A stretch of 35,047 nucleotides of DNA, taken from contig JADGPT010000007.1 in NCBI GenBank assembly GCA_017882345.1, forward strand, positions 1 to 35,047. The letters are read 5' to 3'. The notes beneath the pieces were generated by a model. It was not told where the DNA came from. It did not search any database and saw only the letters and a list, made by a program, of their open reading frames with translations. Below are positions 25,801 through 35,047 of the stretch, piece after piece; position 1 is the first letter of the stretch; the number at the start of each line of letters is the position of its first letter. A program made the position numbers and the translations under genes. The DNA is from Bacteroidales bacterium. GTDB lineage: Bacteria; Bacteroidota; Bacteroidia; Bacteroidales; VadinHA17.

Positions 25801-25862
25801 TTCCTTAAAAAATATTTAATATGGAGTATTTGGAGACTGATCAGAAGTGAACCTTTCATCAA
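22857..25862 (-). CDS. M1-family metallopeptidase
   Basis: 1001 aa; DDVIAHEICHSWFYSALGSDERRFPFMDESIATANE (HExxH-18-E) and GAGMEYPGLTVIG (GxMEN-like). Confidence 0.9.
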   Translation of the reverse strand: MMKGSLLISLQILHIKYFLRNYLLFSLGIVCPFLEASSQDYFQQQVNYEIHVTLNDTNHELIGFESVEYINNSPDTLGFLYFHLWPNAYSGNNTALAKEILNREGKSKLFNDPGLKGYIDSLNFEAGGQSITWNLLTGFPDICKLMLNKPLHPGDTINITTPFHLKIPKGVTSRLGHIGESYQISQWYPKPAVYDRSGWHQMPYLDQGEFYSEYGSFDVSITLPDNYIVGATGNLQNGEEKKWLDKLSADTAWLKIPDYLERDFPPSSNQMKTLRYTENNIHDFAWFADKRFHVLKGKVRLPESGREVTTWAMFTNQEAYLWKKAVSYINNALWYFSKWNGDYPYNNFTAIQSALNSGAGMEYPGLTVIGLAGDPYLLDDVIAHEICHSWFYSALGSDERRFPFMDESIATANESRYMNERYPGKKLWELSLRNRKMATFFHILKMPVQRIQELDWLIRARGNLEQSINLAAPEYSYSNYSSIIYSKAAQGFNYLRAYLGDSLYDSIMHIYYRTWEGKHPHPDDLRIIFETHTDKDLSWFFDDFLGTTKRLDYKVVQIRDHRLLVKNIGELRSPLLIAGLKGDSIISQKWEDGFEGRKWIDLPPGDFSTFRIDPDHKMTELFRLNDNIRTSGVFRKADPVKFQLIYTIEDPDNRYLIYFPSVNWTSADGFMAGVALQNGALIPKPFEYFVMPFYTFRNQALTGYGKVSFNKIPYDNFIRLASLTLEGEQFGGPGTQAYHKAKIGLDFYLRTNTANNPVNQKVFGNYTTASDLRQIESFTPARMLSYLQFGYQMERTGIINPFNLSASFESGKSYQKTSVELNYKYSYIGKKNGLEFRVFAGTMLKNNASDPFYAFSASGRSGREQYLYEGVYPDRFSEFPKTVFSRQMTLSEGGLVSTINDSLGYSRWLFSITLTSSLPGKASIIPVKPFFNLLLNDHGFGTINKSTLFFEAGLKAGIWDFFEVYFPFIVSDNINVIRGSLKERIRFIFRLDKLNPFKSKS

Positions 25863-25867
25863 TGGGA

Positions 25868-27550
25868 TTATAACCTTTCTTCAATATTTCGCAAAGTTAC
25901 CCACCCTTTCGGAGATATCCAACTCTTTCTGATAAACCTTAATATCAAAACAATTAATCCGGCAACTAATCCGCATATCAGAATTGTTATCCATCCTGAA
26001 AGGAAAGAAGTTGCGTAGACAAATCCAACTAGCAAAAACATAAGTATCATGTTGAGAATTGCTCTTAAAGAATTTGTTCCTTTCTGATGCATTTCACGAA
26101 CCTGGGTAAAGGGCAATTCCATCTTCTGAAATATGATAGCAATTAATACAAGCAATACGTTTCCAAGACCGCTAAGGATTATCTGAGGAAAAACAGAGGA
26201 TCCCCAGAGCAGGATTGAAGGAATTGTAATTAAAAGATAAATGGGAATAATGAACCTAAACAGAATTGCTTTTACAGCACCGGTAAGTAAATGTCCGTGC
26301 TCTTTTAAGGGAAGAGCCTTGTAAATCCATGCTGCCTCAGGGGTATCTGTATAGGGGAGTTGGAGGATTGCAGTGCTCCCGGAAAACCCGCAAATAACAA
26401 TGAAGAAGTATTTACTTAATTCCCCATTTTCCTGTAAAGAGACAGCCAGATTGGTAAGGTCGGGCTTCAGAATTATAACGCCAAACACTATCATTATCCC
26501 GAAGAAAGGGTAAACCGACTGTTTAAACTTACGATCGCGGCTGGTTGTTGCCACAGCTAAATTCCATCCTGCCTTCTCAATCTCGGATATGCATAAGAAT
26601 TTATTAATTCTGCTGGTTAATCTGGTGTTCAGGGTTCTTATGTTTTTTGGTGAAACAGTTTCCGATGAGCCATCTGCAAGGATATTTCCAAATCCCTTTG
26701 ACATAGATCTTATAAGAAAGACGGCTCCTGTTATTGGTACAAATACAGCAAGAAATGAAAGCAACAAAAAGGGGGTTGTAACAGGCGTAAATAAACTCAA
26801 CTTTACCAGAGCAGCTAACCAGGCCGGAGGGAAGAAATAAGTCCACCAGTGGACTGACATTGTAACATTCTTAAGAACAGCAGCATCTATTAACCGGGGT
26901 ATAATCTGATAACTGCCGAAAATTATTATAGCAATTGCTATCTGTGCATAAGTAATAAGATCTTTAAACCGTTCACCATTTACTACTTTAGAGATCATGA
27001 GATAAATAAAAGTTGTAAATATTAATGTCATCCAGGTGCTTAGACCAACCGCGATAAAATAGATCAGTATTATTATCCCTTTATATTTAACAGCCACAAT
27101 TATACCTGTAGCGAGCGAGAGAGCAAGAGCAATAAAACCAATGTAAAACTGAATATGCACAAGACGTAACAGGAGAAGAGTCCGGTTACTGATGGGACGG
27201 GGAAGCAGAATATAATTATCACGCTGATCGAACAATACTGTTGTAAATTCACTAATAACGGTCATAGTCAGTGAAACCATGATAACTGTAAAAAATATTG
27301 TTAGACTCAGAATCAAATCACCGACAGAGAAAGCGGCAACACCAAAAAGCAGTCCAATTAATGAGAATGTTAGTAACTGATAAAGTAAAGTACTTTTTTT
27401 ACTGCCTGAAATCTGAAATCCGGTCGGGGAACTACGGAAATCCATCGTTAGTTTAGTACGTATAAGGATCTCGAATTGAGGATAATCAACTCCCAGCCAT
27501 TGAATAGGAGTCTTAAAAAGTCTTACAAGGAAAAGAGCAACTTGTACCAT
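25868..27550 (-). CDS. ABC transporter permease (ABC-2 exporter type)
   Basis: 560 aa polytopic membrane protein directly downstream of the ABC ATPase. Confidence 0.75.
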   Translation of the reverse strand: MVQVALFLVRLFKTPIQWLGVDYPQFEILIRTKLTMDFRSSPTGFQISGSKKSTLLYQLLTFSLIGLLFGVAAFSVGDLILSLTIFFTVIMVSLTMTVISEFTTVLFDQRDNYILLPRPISNRTLLLLRLVHIQFYIGFIALALSLATGIIVAVKYKGIIILIYFIAVGLSTWMTLIFTTFIYLMISKVVNGERFKDLITYAQIAIAIIIFGSYQIIPRLIDAAVLKNVTMSVHWWTYFFPPAWLAALVKLSLFTPVTTPFLLLSFLAVFVPITGAVFLIRSMSKGFGNILADGSSETVSPKNIRTLNTRLTSRINKFLCISEIEKAGWNLAVATTSRDRKFKQSVYPFFGIMIVFGVIILKPDLTNLAVSLQENGELSKYFFIVICGFSGSTAILQLPYTDTPEAAWIYKALPLKEHGHLLTGAVKAILFRFIIPIYLLITIPSILLWGSSVFPQIILSGLGNVLLVLIAIIFQKMELPFTQVREMHQKGTNSLRAILNMILMFLLVGFVYATSFLSGWITILICGLVAGLIVLILRFIRKSWISPKGWVTLRNIEERL

Positions 27551-27552
27551 GA

Positions 27553-28341
27553 TTAATTCTTATGAGAGCCATTGAATAAATTTTCAGTATTAATCTCATT
27601 ATCTTTCCGGCCTGTTAATTGAGCAAAAAGCATCTCAAGGGTGCCGGCTTTTTCTGTTTTCAGTTCTTCAAAGGTGCCATCAGCCACTACAATTCCATTA
27701 TTTATCAGGATGATACGATCTGAAATCTTTTCAACAACATCCATAAGGTGTGAGCAGTAAAAGATGGTCTTTCCATCTTTTGCCAGCCGAATCAACAGGT
27801 CCTTAACGAGTATCACAGTGTTAGCATCCAGCCCCGACAGAGGCTCATCCAGAAAAATTATATCAGGATTATTGATTATTCCGGCCATGATCAGGATTTT
27901 TTGCTTCATTCCCTTAGAAAATGTATCCATTCGCTGATCAGAATGTTTTTCCATACCGAAAAATGAAAGCAAATTTCCAGCCCGTGATTCAAGTTTATCT
28001 TTATCAAGACCATATAATGTACCAATAAAACTCAGATACTCATTTGGTGTGAGCAGGTCATACAATGCACCCGTTTCGGGAACATAACCAATATGCTTTT
28101 TTATTTCCATACTTTCCGTTTTCAGATCTTTGCCAAAGATGGTTACTTCTCCTTCAAAGTCGGGCAGAATTCCGCATAAGATCTTGACAGTTGTACTTTT
28201 ACCTGCACCGTTAGGACCAATATATCCAATTATCTGACCGGGATGGATAACGAGGTTAATGCCTTTTAGCACTTCATTTTTGTAATCCCCTTTACCATAC
28301 GATTTCTTCAGGTTCCGAATGGTAATCTGTGAATTTTCCAT
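27553..28341 (-). CDS. ABC transporter ATP-binding protein
   Basis: 262 aa; Walker A GPNGAGKST, signature FSKGMKQKI, Walker B IIFLDEP. Confidence 0.95.
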   Translation of the reverse strand: MENSQITIRNLKKSYGKGDYKNEVLKGINLVIHPGQIIGYIGPNGAGKSTTVKILCGILPDFEGEVTIFGKDLKTESMEIKKHIGYVPETGALYDLLTPNEYLSFIGTLYGLDKDKLESRAGNLLSFFGMEKHSDQRMDTFSKGMKQKILIMAGIINNPDIIFLDEPLSGLDANTVILVKDLLIRLAKDGKTIFYCSHLMDVVEKISDRIILINNGIVVADGTFEELKTEKAGTLEMLFAQLTGRKDNEINTENLFNGSHKN

Positions 28342-28729
28342 AATGTAATCTTTAAAAACACTTAATATGAATATCGCAGGAATTATCCTGGCAGCAAGAC
28401 CATTATCAAATTTATCAAATTAATTTAAATAAGCATCCGTTATCAGTAATAAAATCGAATCTCCGCTACTTGCATCGTTGTTAGCTGGTACAAAATATAA
28501 AATTTCAAATTAGGGATCTCCTTCTTTCATTATGGCACTCCCAAAAGTTTTGTCATTACGAGGCCAAATACAAATATTCATGACAGACTTTATATTATAA
28601 ATCCAAACATCAGATAATGTTATACTTATGAAATATTGTCATTAGTAATGGAGAAGATTGAAAATTTGAAAATTTGAATAACTTTATCATTAAGATTTTT
28701 GCAGATTAAGAATTTATAAAATCACCCTT

Positions 28730-29848
28730 ATGAAACATATTATTATTCTACTACTACTGGCCATAAATTGCACTACATTTTCACAGGTGTCTGAAAAATC
28801 AAAAGCCATTCAGGCCAATGTACTTCCCGTTCGTGGTTTTTGTATTGCGGCTCCGCAACCAAAGGACCTCGATGAATTCATTAAATTCATTGATGAGGAA
28901 CTTGGACCAAGGTCGGTGAATACCCTTATTCTGAGGGTGGATTATAACTATCAGTATGAAAGCCATCCCGAACTGCGTGATTCAATAGCACTTTCAAAAA
29001 AGGATGTTAAAAGGCTGGTTGCGGTATGCAAAAAGAATAATATTCAGATTATCCCGCAGGTAAACCTTTTAGGACATCAGTCGTGGGCTGGAAAAACAGG
29101 AAATTTATTAAAGGTTTATCCACAGTTTGATGAGACACCAATGGTGAAGATGCCTGAGAAATATGTATGGCCCAATGCAGACGGACTATATTGCAAGAGC
29201 TATTGCCCCCTTCATCCTGATGTACACGGTATTGTATTTCAACTGGCAGATGAGATTTGCGATGTGTTTGAAGCTGAGGCATTCCATGCGGGGATGGATG
29301 AAGTCTTTTATATCGGGGAAGCACAATGTCCCCGTTGTTCCGGCAGAGATAAGGCAGAACTGTTTGCAGGGGAGGTGCGATCAATACGTGATCATCTGGC
29401 ATTGAAAGGTCGTAAGCTGTGGATTTGGGGCGACCGTCTGCTCGACGGGAAAACAACAGGATTAGGAGAGTGGGAGGCAAGCTATAATAATACCTTCAGG
29501 GCAGTAGATATGATTCCGAAAGATGTGGTAATATGTGACTGGCATTATGAACGTCCTGATCAGACCCCGGTTTATTTTGTAATGAAAGGCCTGAGTGTTA
29601 TAACCTGTCCATGGAGGAATCCGGGAAATGCAGTGCTTCAGGCGCAGGATATGGTCAGATTCAGAAAATCTGCCACACCTGAAATGAAAGATCGTTATTT
29701 GGGTATGGTACAAACAATCTGGTCAGGCGCCGGACAATTTCTTGATAATTACTATGGCAGGAAACCGGAAAATTCAGAGAATACACAGGTAATCTGTTTT
29801 AAAGCATTATTTACTGAGATTCAGAAAATGTCGGATAGTGTGTATTAG
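28730..29848 (+). CDS. GH20-like glycoside hydrolase (beta-N-acetylhexosaminidase family-like)
   Basis: 372 aa with signal peptide; TIM-barrel cues IQIIPQVNLLGHQSW, EAFHAGMDEVFYIG (HxGxDE), LWIWGDRLLDG. Confidence 0.75.
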   Translation: MKHIIILLLLAINCTTFSQVSEKSKAIQANVLPVRGFCIAAPQPKDLDEFIKFIDEELGPRSVNTLILRVDYNYQYESHPELRDSIALSKKDVKRLVAVCKKNNIQIIPQVNLLGHQSWAGKTGNLLKVYPQFDETPMVKMPEKYVWPNADGLYCKSYCPLHPDVHGIVFQLADEICDVFEAEAFHAGMDEVFYIGEAQCPRCSGRDKAELFAGEVRSIRDHLALKGRKLWIWGDRLLDGKTTGLGEWEASYNNTFRAVDMIPKDVVICDWHYERPDQTPVYFVMKGLSVITCPWRNPGNAVLQAQDMVRFRKSATPEMKDRYLGMVQTIWSGAGQFLDNYYGRKPENSENTQVICFKALFTEIQKMSDSVY

Positions 29849-29851
29849 GTC

Positions 29852-32545
29852 TCATAAACCAAACCGATAGCTGAATTTAACAAGGAACACATTATGAGGA
29901 GTATTTTTACCTTTATTGAACAGATCGCCGATATTGTTGAAAAAATCCATCTGACCTGAATCGCTGTTATAACTTCTCGTCTGACTCCATACGAGGAAGA
30001 CCGTTGATCCCGGACTATATTCCCATCTTACCACAAGGTTTGAGAGGAACTGCTTCACGTTGAAATCACTTTTCCCTATTGTGTAATCGGTTTTTCCATC
30101 AACGTTTTCATCAACATTATAATGATCTCCACTGAGGCTGATCTGACTCTGGGAATATGTCTGGAAACGATCCTGGTATGAATTTGCCATAGGTGTCATG
30201 ATAAACTTATGATCGAAGTACTTACCTGTTGCAACAAATGGTTGTCCCCAGTACTGAAAAGTAAGATTTGGGCTAAGGTTCAGATTCACTCTGAAAGATG
30301 TACTTATGGTTTTCTGATTGATGCTTGCAAAAATATATCTGTTGCTGCCATTAAAGTCTGTCTGTGTTACATATTGAAGTTCTGAGTAAGACTTATTGTA
30401 TGACGGACTGACCGTAAAAAATATAAAATCAGATGGCTTGTAAGTTATGTCTATTTCGGTGTATAAGTTATTTGAGTTGTTTTCGAACCCTTTTGATCCA
30501 TTTGCAAAAACACTCAAGACCAGTTTCTTGCGATTATCTGTTGAGAAACCGATCCGTGAATTGACGCTGCCTGGTAATCTCATCATTGGTCCGCCACGAA
30601 GCATATCGGTTGATAGTGATGAAGTGTTGAGATTACCTCCGGTCCATGCATTCCAGAAATTTTTCAGATTTATATTTGCATTCCATTCATAACCTCCGCC
30701 AACCCAGTTACCACCAAAATTATTGATGGCAAAAAAATCAGAATTAATATTAAAACTCTTGTAAAACCCTTTTGGATTAAATTGATTGTATCCACCCCAA
30801 AGGACAGAAAGAATCTGATCTGTTACCAGCATATAACCCAGGTCGTTGGTCTCAAATCCGGGTGTTTTCCATAATACTGCACCCATAAAATTCCAGTGTC
30901 CGTTTTGTTTTACTATCTGCATTCTTCCTCCTGCTCCGTCAAGTGAAGTCCTGTTGGTATCCAGTAGAGCGTAATTTTTCCCTGGTCTCTGGAAATAATG
31001 TGCTGAAGATTCCTGTGTATTCGTTATTGCTTTTTTAGAACCCTCCACCAGGCTAAATGCTGTATTGAGGTTAAACATCCAGTTTTTATTCTTAAAGTAT
31101 TGAGTAAAATCAATTCCTCCTGTATATGCAGCCTTATGCAAAACGTCTCTTACATCATTATCAAGTTCCCTGTTTGTGCTGGTAAAAATCCCTCCGATTA
31201 ATGTGTTGCCATTATTAATGTCTTTCTGAATCCTTCCCACAAAATAATTAGTAAGTGGTTCAACTGTTGCATACTTTCTTCCTCCTATGGTATCAATTTC
31301 CGCCTTTACCTGAGCAGTCATTGCTTCAACTATTCCAATCGAAAGTCCGTTTTTAGTCTTTCCGGTCAGTTTAGCAGCACCCAGAATATCAGTTCTGGAA
31401 GGTATATCAGCATACCATCCATCTTTCATATCAGGATATCCTTGTGGCCGGCGGCCTATCCTCCGGGAATAAAAGAGATTATCATTTCCAACACCGCCAT
31501 CACCGATGCCTAAGCCAAAGTTTGTGATATTGTTACCTTCTATAAAGAATGGACGCTTCTCACTTAAAAAGGTTTCATAAGCCGAAAGGTTTACCACAGA
31601 CGGGTCAGCTTCAACCTGACCAAAATCGGGATTGATTGTCAGATCCATTGTCATATTATTTGTAAGACCAATCTTGGCGTCTATACCGCCATTCAGTTTT
31701 GACAGCTTCCCTTTTGCCTGGAAAGGATTTTCCGGTACTGACTTAAAGGTTTCGGTTTTAGCAACTCCATAAGGTGTAATATCAAAAATTTTTCGTGGTT
31801 TAATTTGCTCAAGTCCCTTCAATTCTCCAAACAGATGAACGATCCCCGGAGCGTCTCTGGGAATATGCTGCCAGAAAGTGGTTTCGTTCTTCCTGTATAA
31901 AATTCTTGCCACATCAATACCCCAGACATCTGCTGAATTTTTATCGAACCTTACCTGGCTGAAAGGAATTTTCATCTCGGCAACCCAGCCTTCCTTGTTG
32001 ATAGAGGTTTTAACCCACCAGTTTGGATCCCATGATGAGTCTCCGTTTCCGTTGTCATTGGTAAACATCTGGTCATACTTAACACCTGAAGAGCTCACTC
32101 CAAACAGGAACCCGGTGCGGAGGTCATGAAAACTATCGAAAATTATACCTACAAGGTCACCGTCAGTCTCATCTCGTCTTGTTAAGCGGTTCACAATACT
32201 ATCAGGACTTGTATCATAAGCTTTAATTGCTACATATAGATTATTCTCATCGAATAATATCTTGAATTCGGTTCTTTGAGTTTCCGGTCTGCCGTTGTAT
32301 GGTTGATTTTGAGTAAAGCCATCAGCCCATGTTCCGGATTGCCAGGATTCTTCATTGAGGATTCCGTCGATAACAGGTGGAATAGTTATCTGGGTTGCAG
32401 TATATTGTTTCTTTTCAGGATCCTGTCCAAAAATCACCGGAAGAAGCAAAAATATAAACTGGATAGTGATAATAATTCTTTTCATGCAGGGCTTTATCTT
32501 TACGGTTTCCAGAATAAGGACGTACAGAAAAGGATTTTGATGCAA
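29852..32545 (-). CDS. DUF5916 domain-containing protein with CBM9-like N-terminal domain (outer-membrane barrel-like)
   Basis: 897 aa; IPPVIDGILNEESWQSGTWADGFTQNQPYNGRPETQRTEFKILFDENNLYVAIKAYD, FLSEKRPFFIEGNNI, RRIGRRPQGYP, typical of the family. Confidence 0.88.
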   Translation of the reverse strand: MHQNPFLYVLILETVKIKPCMKRIIITIQFIFLLLPVIFGQDPEKKQYTATQITIPPVIDGILNEESWQSGTWADGFTQNQPYNGRPETQRTEFKILFDENNLYVAIKAYDTSPDSIVNRLTRRDETDGDLVGIIFDSFHDLRTGFLFGVSSSGVKYDQMFTNDNGNGDSSWDPNWWVKTSINKEGWVAEMKIPFSQVRFDKNSADVWGIDVARILYRKNETTFWQHIPRDAPGIVHLFGELKGLEQIKPRKIFDITPYGVAKTETFKSVPENPFQAKGKLSKLNGGIDAKIGLTNNMTMDLTINPDFGQVEADPSVVNLSAYETFLSEKRPFFIEGNNITNFGLGIGDGGVGNDNLFYSRRIGRRPQGYPDMKDGWYADIPSRTDILGAAKLTGKTKNGLSIGIVEAMTAQVKAEIDTIGGRKYATVEPLTNYFVGRIQKDINNGNTLIGGIFTSTNRELDNDVRDVLHKAAYTGGIDFTQYFKNKNWMFNLNTAFSLVEGSKKAITNTQESSAHYFQRPGKNYALLDTNRTSLDGAGGRMQIVKQNGHWNFMGAVLWKTPGFETNDLGYMLVTDQILSVLWGGYNQFNPKGFYKSFNINSDFFAINNFGGNWVGGGYEWNANINLKNFWNAWTGGNLNTSSLSTDMLRGGPMMRLPGSVNSRIGFSTDNRKKLVLSVFANGSKGFENNSNNLYTEIDITYKPSDFIFFTVSPSYNKSYSELQYVTQTDFNGSNRYIFASINQKTISTSFRVNLNLSPNLTFQYWGQPFVATGKYFDHKFIMTPMANSYQDRFQTYSQSQISLSGDHYNVDENVDGKTDYTIGKSDFNVKQFLSNLVVRWEYSPGSTVFLVWSQTRSYNSDSGQMDFFNNIGDLFNKGKNTPHNVFLVKFSYRFGL

Positions 32546-32679
32546 TTTTTTTATTTTTTAAAAATTATTTAACTATCCCTAAATTCCTCCTTATTAATCC
32601 AACTTGAATACCTACTCGTAAAGCAGGATAAATTCATAAGTATTGCCAGTATGTTCAGGAAATTTCAGAAAGTCAGATT

Positions 32680-33156
32680 TTATAGTAACATATTATCCTC
32701 ATCTTCAGGGTTATAGCCGGTATCTTCACGGAGTTTACCTTTTGAAGCAGCTACTGCCAGCCGGTCACAAACCTCATTTTCAGTATTATTGGCATGCCCT
32801 TTTATCCAAACAATCCTGACATTATGTTTCCGGTATATCTTAAGAAACCTGATCCAGAGGTCAGGGTTTTTTTTCTTTTTGAAAGCTTTTGATTCCCATT
32901 GGAATACCCATCCTTTTTCGACGGAATCTGCAACATATTTTGAGTCGGTGTAGACGGCTACATTGCTACGCGGTATTTTCAGGGCTTCCAATCCTGCAAT
33001 AACTGCCATAAGTTCCATCCGGTTGTTTGTTGTAATCCTGAATCCTGCCGATTTTTCAAGCCTGTGTTTCCCCGATATAAGCACTACACCAAATCCTCCT
33101 GGACCCGGGTTTCCGCTGGAAGCTCCGTCGGCATATATGGTGATTTCACCTGGCAT
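32680..33156 (-). CDS. rnhA: Ribonuclease HI
   Basis: 158 aa; ITIYADGASSGNPGPGGFGVVL, NRMELMAVIAGLEAL, YTDSKYVADSV, WIKGHANNTENEVCDRLA. Confidence 0.93.
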   Translation of the reverse strand: MPGEITIYADGASSGNPGPGGFGVVLISGKHRLEKSAGFRITTNNRMELMAVIAGLEALKIPRSNVAVYTDSKYVADSVEKGWVFQWESKAFKKKKNPDLWIRFLKIYRKHNVRIVWIKGHANNTENEVCDRLAVAASKGKLREDTGYNPEDEDNMLL

Positions 33157-33808
33157 GATGCAGAATAATCCCTGTATTGGTAACGAAAAGCTTTATGGCA
33201 ATCGATAAAAGAATGACGCCAAAAACTTTTTTAAGGATTTGAAGTCCGCCAGCGCCTAGAATTTTTTCAAACAATGAAGTTAATCGTAAAACAAGATAAA
33301 TTACTACCATGTTTAGAATAAGGGCGATAAAAATATTAATTGTTTGATATTCAGCTTTCAGAGAAAGAATTGTAGTAATTGATCCGGCCCCGGCGATTAA
33401 CGGGAATGCTATTGGGAATATCGATCCTACGCCCTGCGAATCGGTTTTGAAGAGTTCGATGCCAAGAATCATTTCCATGGCTATCAAAAAAATGATAAAA
33501 GAACCGGCGATAGCAAAAGAAGATACATCTATACCGAAAATGCCAAGTAAAGGGTTCCCAATGAATAAAAAAGCCAGTAATATTAAGAATGAGACAAGAG
33601 TGACTTTAGCTGCTTTAATCTCACCCGATTTGGCTTTAATATCAATGATTATAGGTATTGACCCTGGTATGTCAATTATTGCGAAAAGCACCATAAAAGC
33701 AGCAAGAATCTCTATCAGGCTAAAATGCATATTTCCAAGTTTGATGCAAAGATAATTAAATCCGCCTGTTTTTTGCGCCTTAACCCCCTGCATCTCCAAT
33801 GAACTCAC
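33146..33808 (-). CDS. MarC family integral membrane protein (true start probably ATG at 33730)
   Basis: 220 aa; LFAIIDIPGSIPIII, FPLIAGAGSITTIL; the N-terminal 26 residues overlap a hairpin, and MHFSLIEILAAFMVLF is the more likely N-terminus. Confidence 0.87.
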   Translation of the reverse strand: MSSLEMQGVKAQKTGGFNYLCIKLGNMHFSLIEILAAFMVLFAIIDIPGSIPIIIDIKAKSGEIKAAKVTLVSFLILLAFLFIGNPLLGIFGIDVSSFAIAGSFIIFLIAMEMILGIELFKTDSQGVGSIFPIAFPLIAGAGSITTILSLKAEYQTINIFIALILNMVVIYLVLRLTSLFEKILGAGGLQILKKVFGVILLSIAIKLFVTNTGIILHHAR

Positions 33809-33830
33809 CCCACAGTGAAAAGGGGGTGAG
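33804..33830. terminator. Hairpin ctcacccc...ggggtgag downstream of the S46 gene
   Basis: 8-bp perfect stem between the S46 stop (33844) and MarC; T tract is weak. Confidence 0.4.
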
Positions 33831-33843
33831 TACGTTGTAAATT

Positions 33844-35047
33844 TTACTGTACGATTGTCATCTCATCTACCAGATGTTTTGCACCGGCATAAACATCCAT
33901 TATCCAGAGCACATATCGGATATCGACTACGATTGTCCTTTGCAGTTCCGGTTCATAAGCGATATCACCACTCATTGATTCCCAGTTGCCATCAAATGCC
34001 AATCCAATCAGTTCCCCGTTGCCATTCATCACCGGACTACCGGAGTTACCTCCTGTAATATCATTTGTGGTCAGAAAGCAAACAGGCATATACCCTTTTG
34101 AAGATCCATATCTGCCATATTCTTTCTTATTATTCAGATCGATAAGTCTTTTTGGAAGGTCGAATTCATAATCACCTGGTTTGTACTTATCTACAACTCC
34201 CTGAAGGGTGGTGTAATACTTATAGGTAACCGCATCTCTTGGATCATAATCCTGGACAGTCCCGTACGATAGACGCATGGTTGAGTTTGCATCGGGATAC
34301 TGTGTTTTTTCGGGAGCCATCTCCATCAAAGCAGCAATCCAGAGTCTCTTTCCTGAGACAAGTGACGCATCAAACTGGCTGGATCCTTTTGAAATTTCTC
34401 CTCCGGTCTTATAAATCGATGTGGTTGTTAGGTAAACAGGATCAGTTTCGAGTGTTTTAAGAACAGGCTTATTGAGGAATGCATTCAGTTTTGTCTCACT
34501 GGCAAATACTGATTTAGCGAACATATTATCAACGAACTTATCAATGTCCCCTTTAAATTTCTTATCAACAACATTGGTATAAAAATCGGGATGGAACTTA
34601 GCAGGTACGTCTGCCCTGTAAAGCTTCAGCATAGCTTTCATCGATTTATTATCTGTGGAAGGATTATAATCCTTATAAAAGTCACTGCTGTTAGCTTTCA
34701 TCTGAGTGACAGCATCAGATATTTTCTGATTATCTTTTGATCTGAGTGCCGTGATCAATCCGGCAACCCCGCGGTTCAGACCGAAAAGTTCACAACCCTG
34801 TATGCATTCATTGAGATATTGAAGAGCATTGTAATATTCTGCTCTGCCTTCAATGGATGTTTTTATCATATTCAGAGCATCCCCGTATTTTGCTTTGCGC
34901 TCTGTAGTAGCTACTACCCATTTATTGAACTGGTTTTCAAGTTCTTCTTTTTTTGCTTTTACCTTTAATTTTTCAAGACTGCTTTTCTGGCCTATGGAAT
35001 ATTTCCAATAGTTTGAAGAGCCGGAATATTTTGCTGAATACTGAATA
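33844..35047 (-). CDS. S46 family peptidase (DPP7/DPP11-like), C-terminal part; runs off window
   Basis: Open frame continues to the window edge past the internal Met at 34869; PVCFLTTNDITGGNSGSPVMNGNGELIGLAFDGNWESMSGDIAYEPELQRTIVVDIRYVLWIMDVYAGA (S46 catalytic GNSGSP). Confidence 0.92.
   Translation of the reverse strand, partial: IQYSAKYSGSSNYWKYSIGQKSSLEKLKVKAKKEELENQFNKWVVATTERKAKYGDALNMIKTSIEGRAEYYNALQYLNECIQGCELFGLNRGVAGLITALRSKDNQKISDAVTQMKANSSDFYKDYNPSTDNKSMKAMLKLYRADVPAKFHPDFYTNVVDKKFKGDIDKFVDNMFAKSVFASETKLNAFLNKPVLKTLETDPVYLTTTSIYKTGGEISKGSSQFDASLVSGKRLWIAALMEMAPEKTQYPDANSTMRLSYGTVQDYDPRDAVTYKYYTTLQGVVDKYKPGDYEFDLPKRLIDLNNKKEYGRYGSSKGYMPVCFLTTNDITGGNSGSPVMNGNGELIGLAFDGNWESMSGDIAYEPELQRTIVVDIRYVLWIMDVYAGAKHLVDEMTIVQ

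Noticed and set aside
29049-29480. 143-aa minus-strand ORF opposite the GH20-like gene
   Set aside because: Antisense shadow of a well-supported coding sequence.

Overview
This 35 kb window looks like a Bacteroidetes-type chromosome. That placement is an inference from DUF5916, the S46 and M1 peptidases, the AT-rich intergenic regions and the AraC/hybrid-kinase style. Positions 1-18.8 kb are almost entirely minus-strand. They hold a partial ECF sigma factor, an operon of ompA-like / PIG-L deacetylase / GT4 / amyloglucosidase-like genes, a BrkB-like membrane protein, two cytosolic GH130 phosphorylase-type enzymes flanking a GT4-toroid fusion, a very large hybrid histidine kinase with eleven 21-aa repeats plus a stand-alone receiver, two paralogous HMA-like/AraC regulators, and an envelope-stress-like small-membrane-protein operon (lmo0937-like, YtxH, cupin, holin/YqjE-like, AI-2E transporter). 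Positions 18.8-21.7 kb are an accessory patch: an hsdM internal-deletion scar, an Mrr-type endonuclease, a 23-bp tandem repeat, paired GC-hairpin terminators, and tRNA-Cys with a duplicated 3' end and nested inverted repeats. Positions 22.2-35 kb hold a second lmo0937/small-TM module, an M1 peptidase, an ABC transporter, a GH20-like enzyme, a DUF5916 protein, RNase HI, MarC and a partial S46 peptidase. The most interesting observation is a 35-bp motif, GTGAATN-ATGTAAC-N14-NTGTAAC (direct repeat with 21-bp period). It occurs upstream of four separate transcription units, always in the orientation of the downstream gene. It suggests an undescribed regulon linking GH130/GT glycan metabolism to small envelope-stress proteins, possibly run by the locally encoded AraC paralogues.
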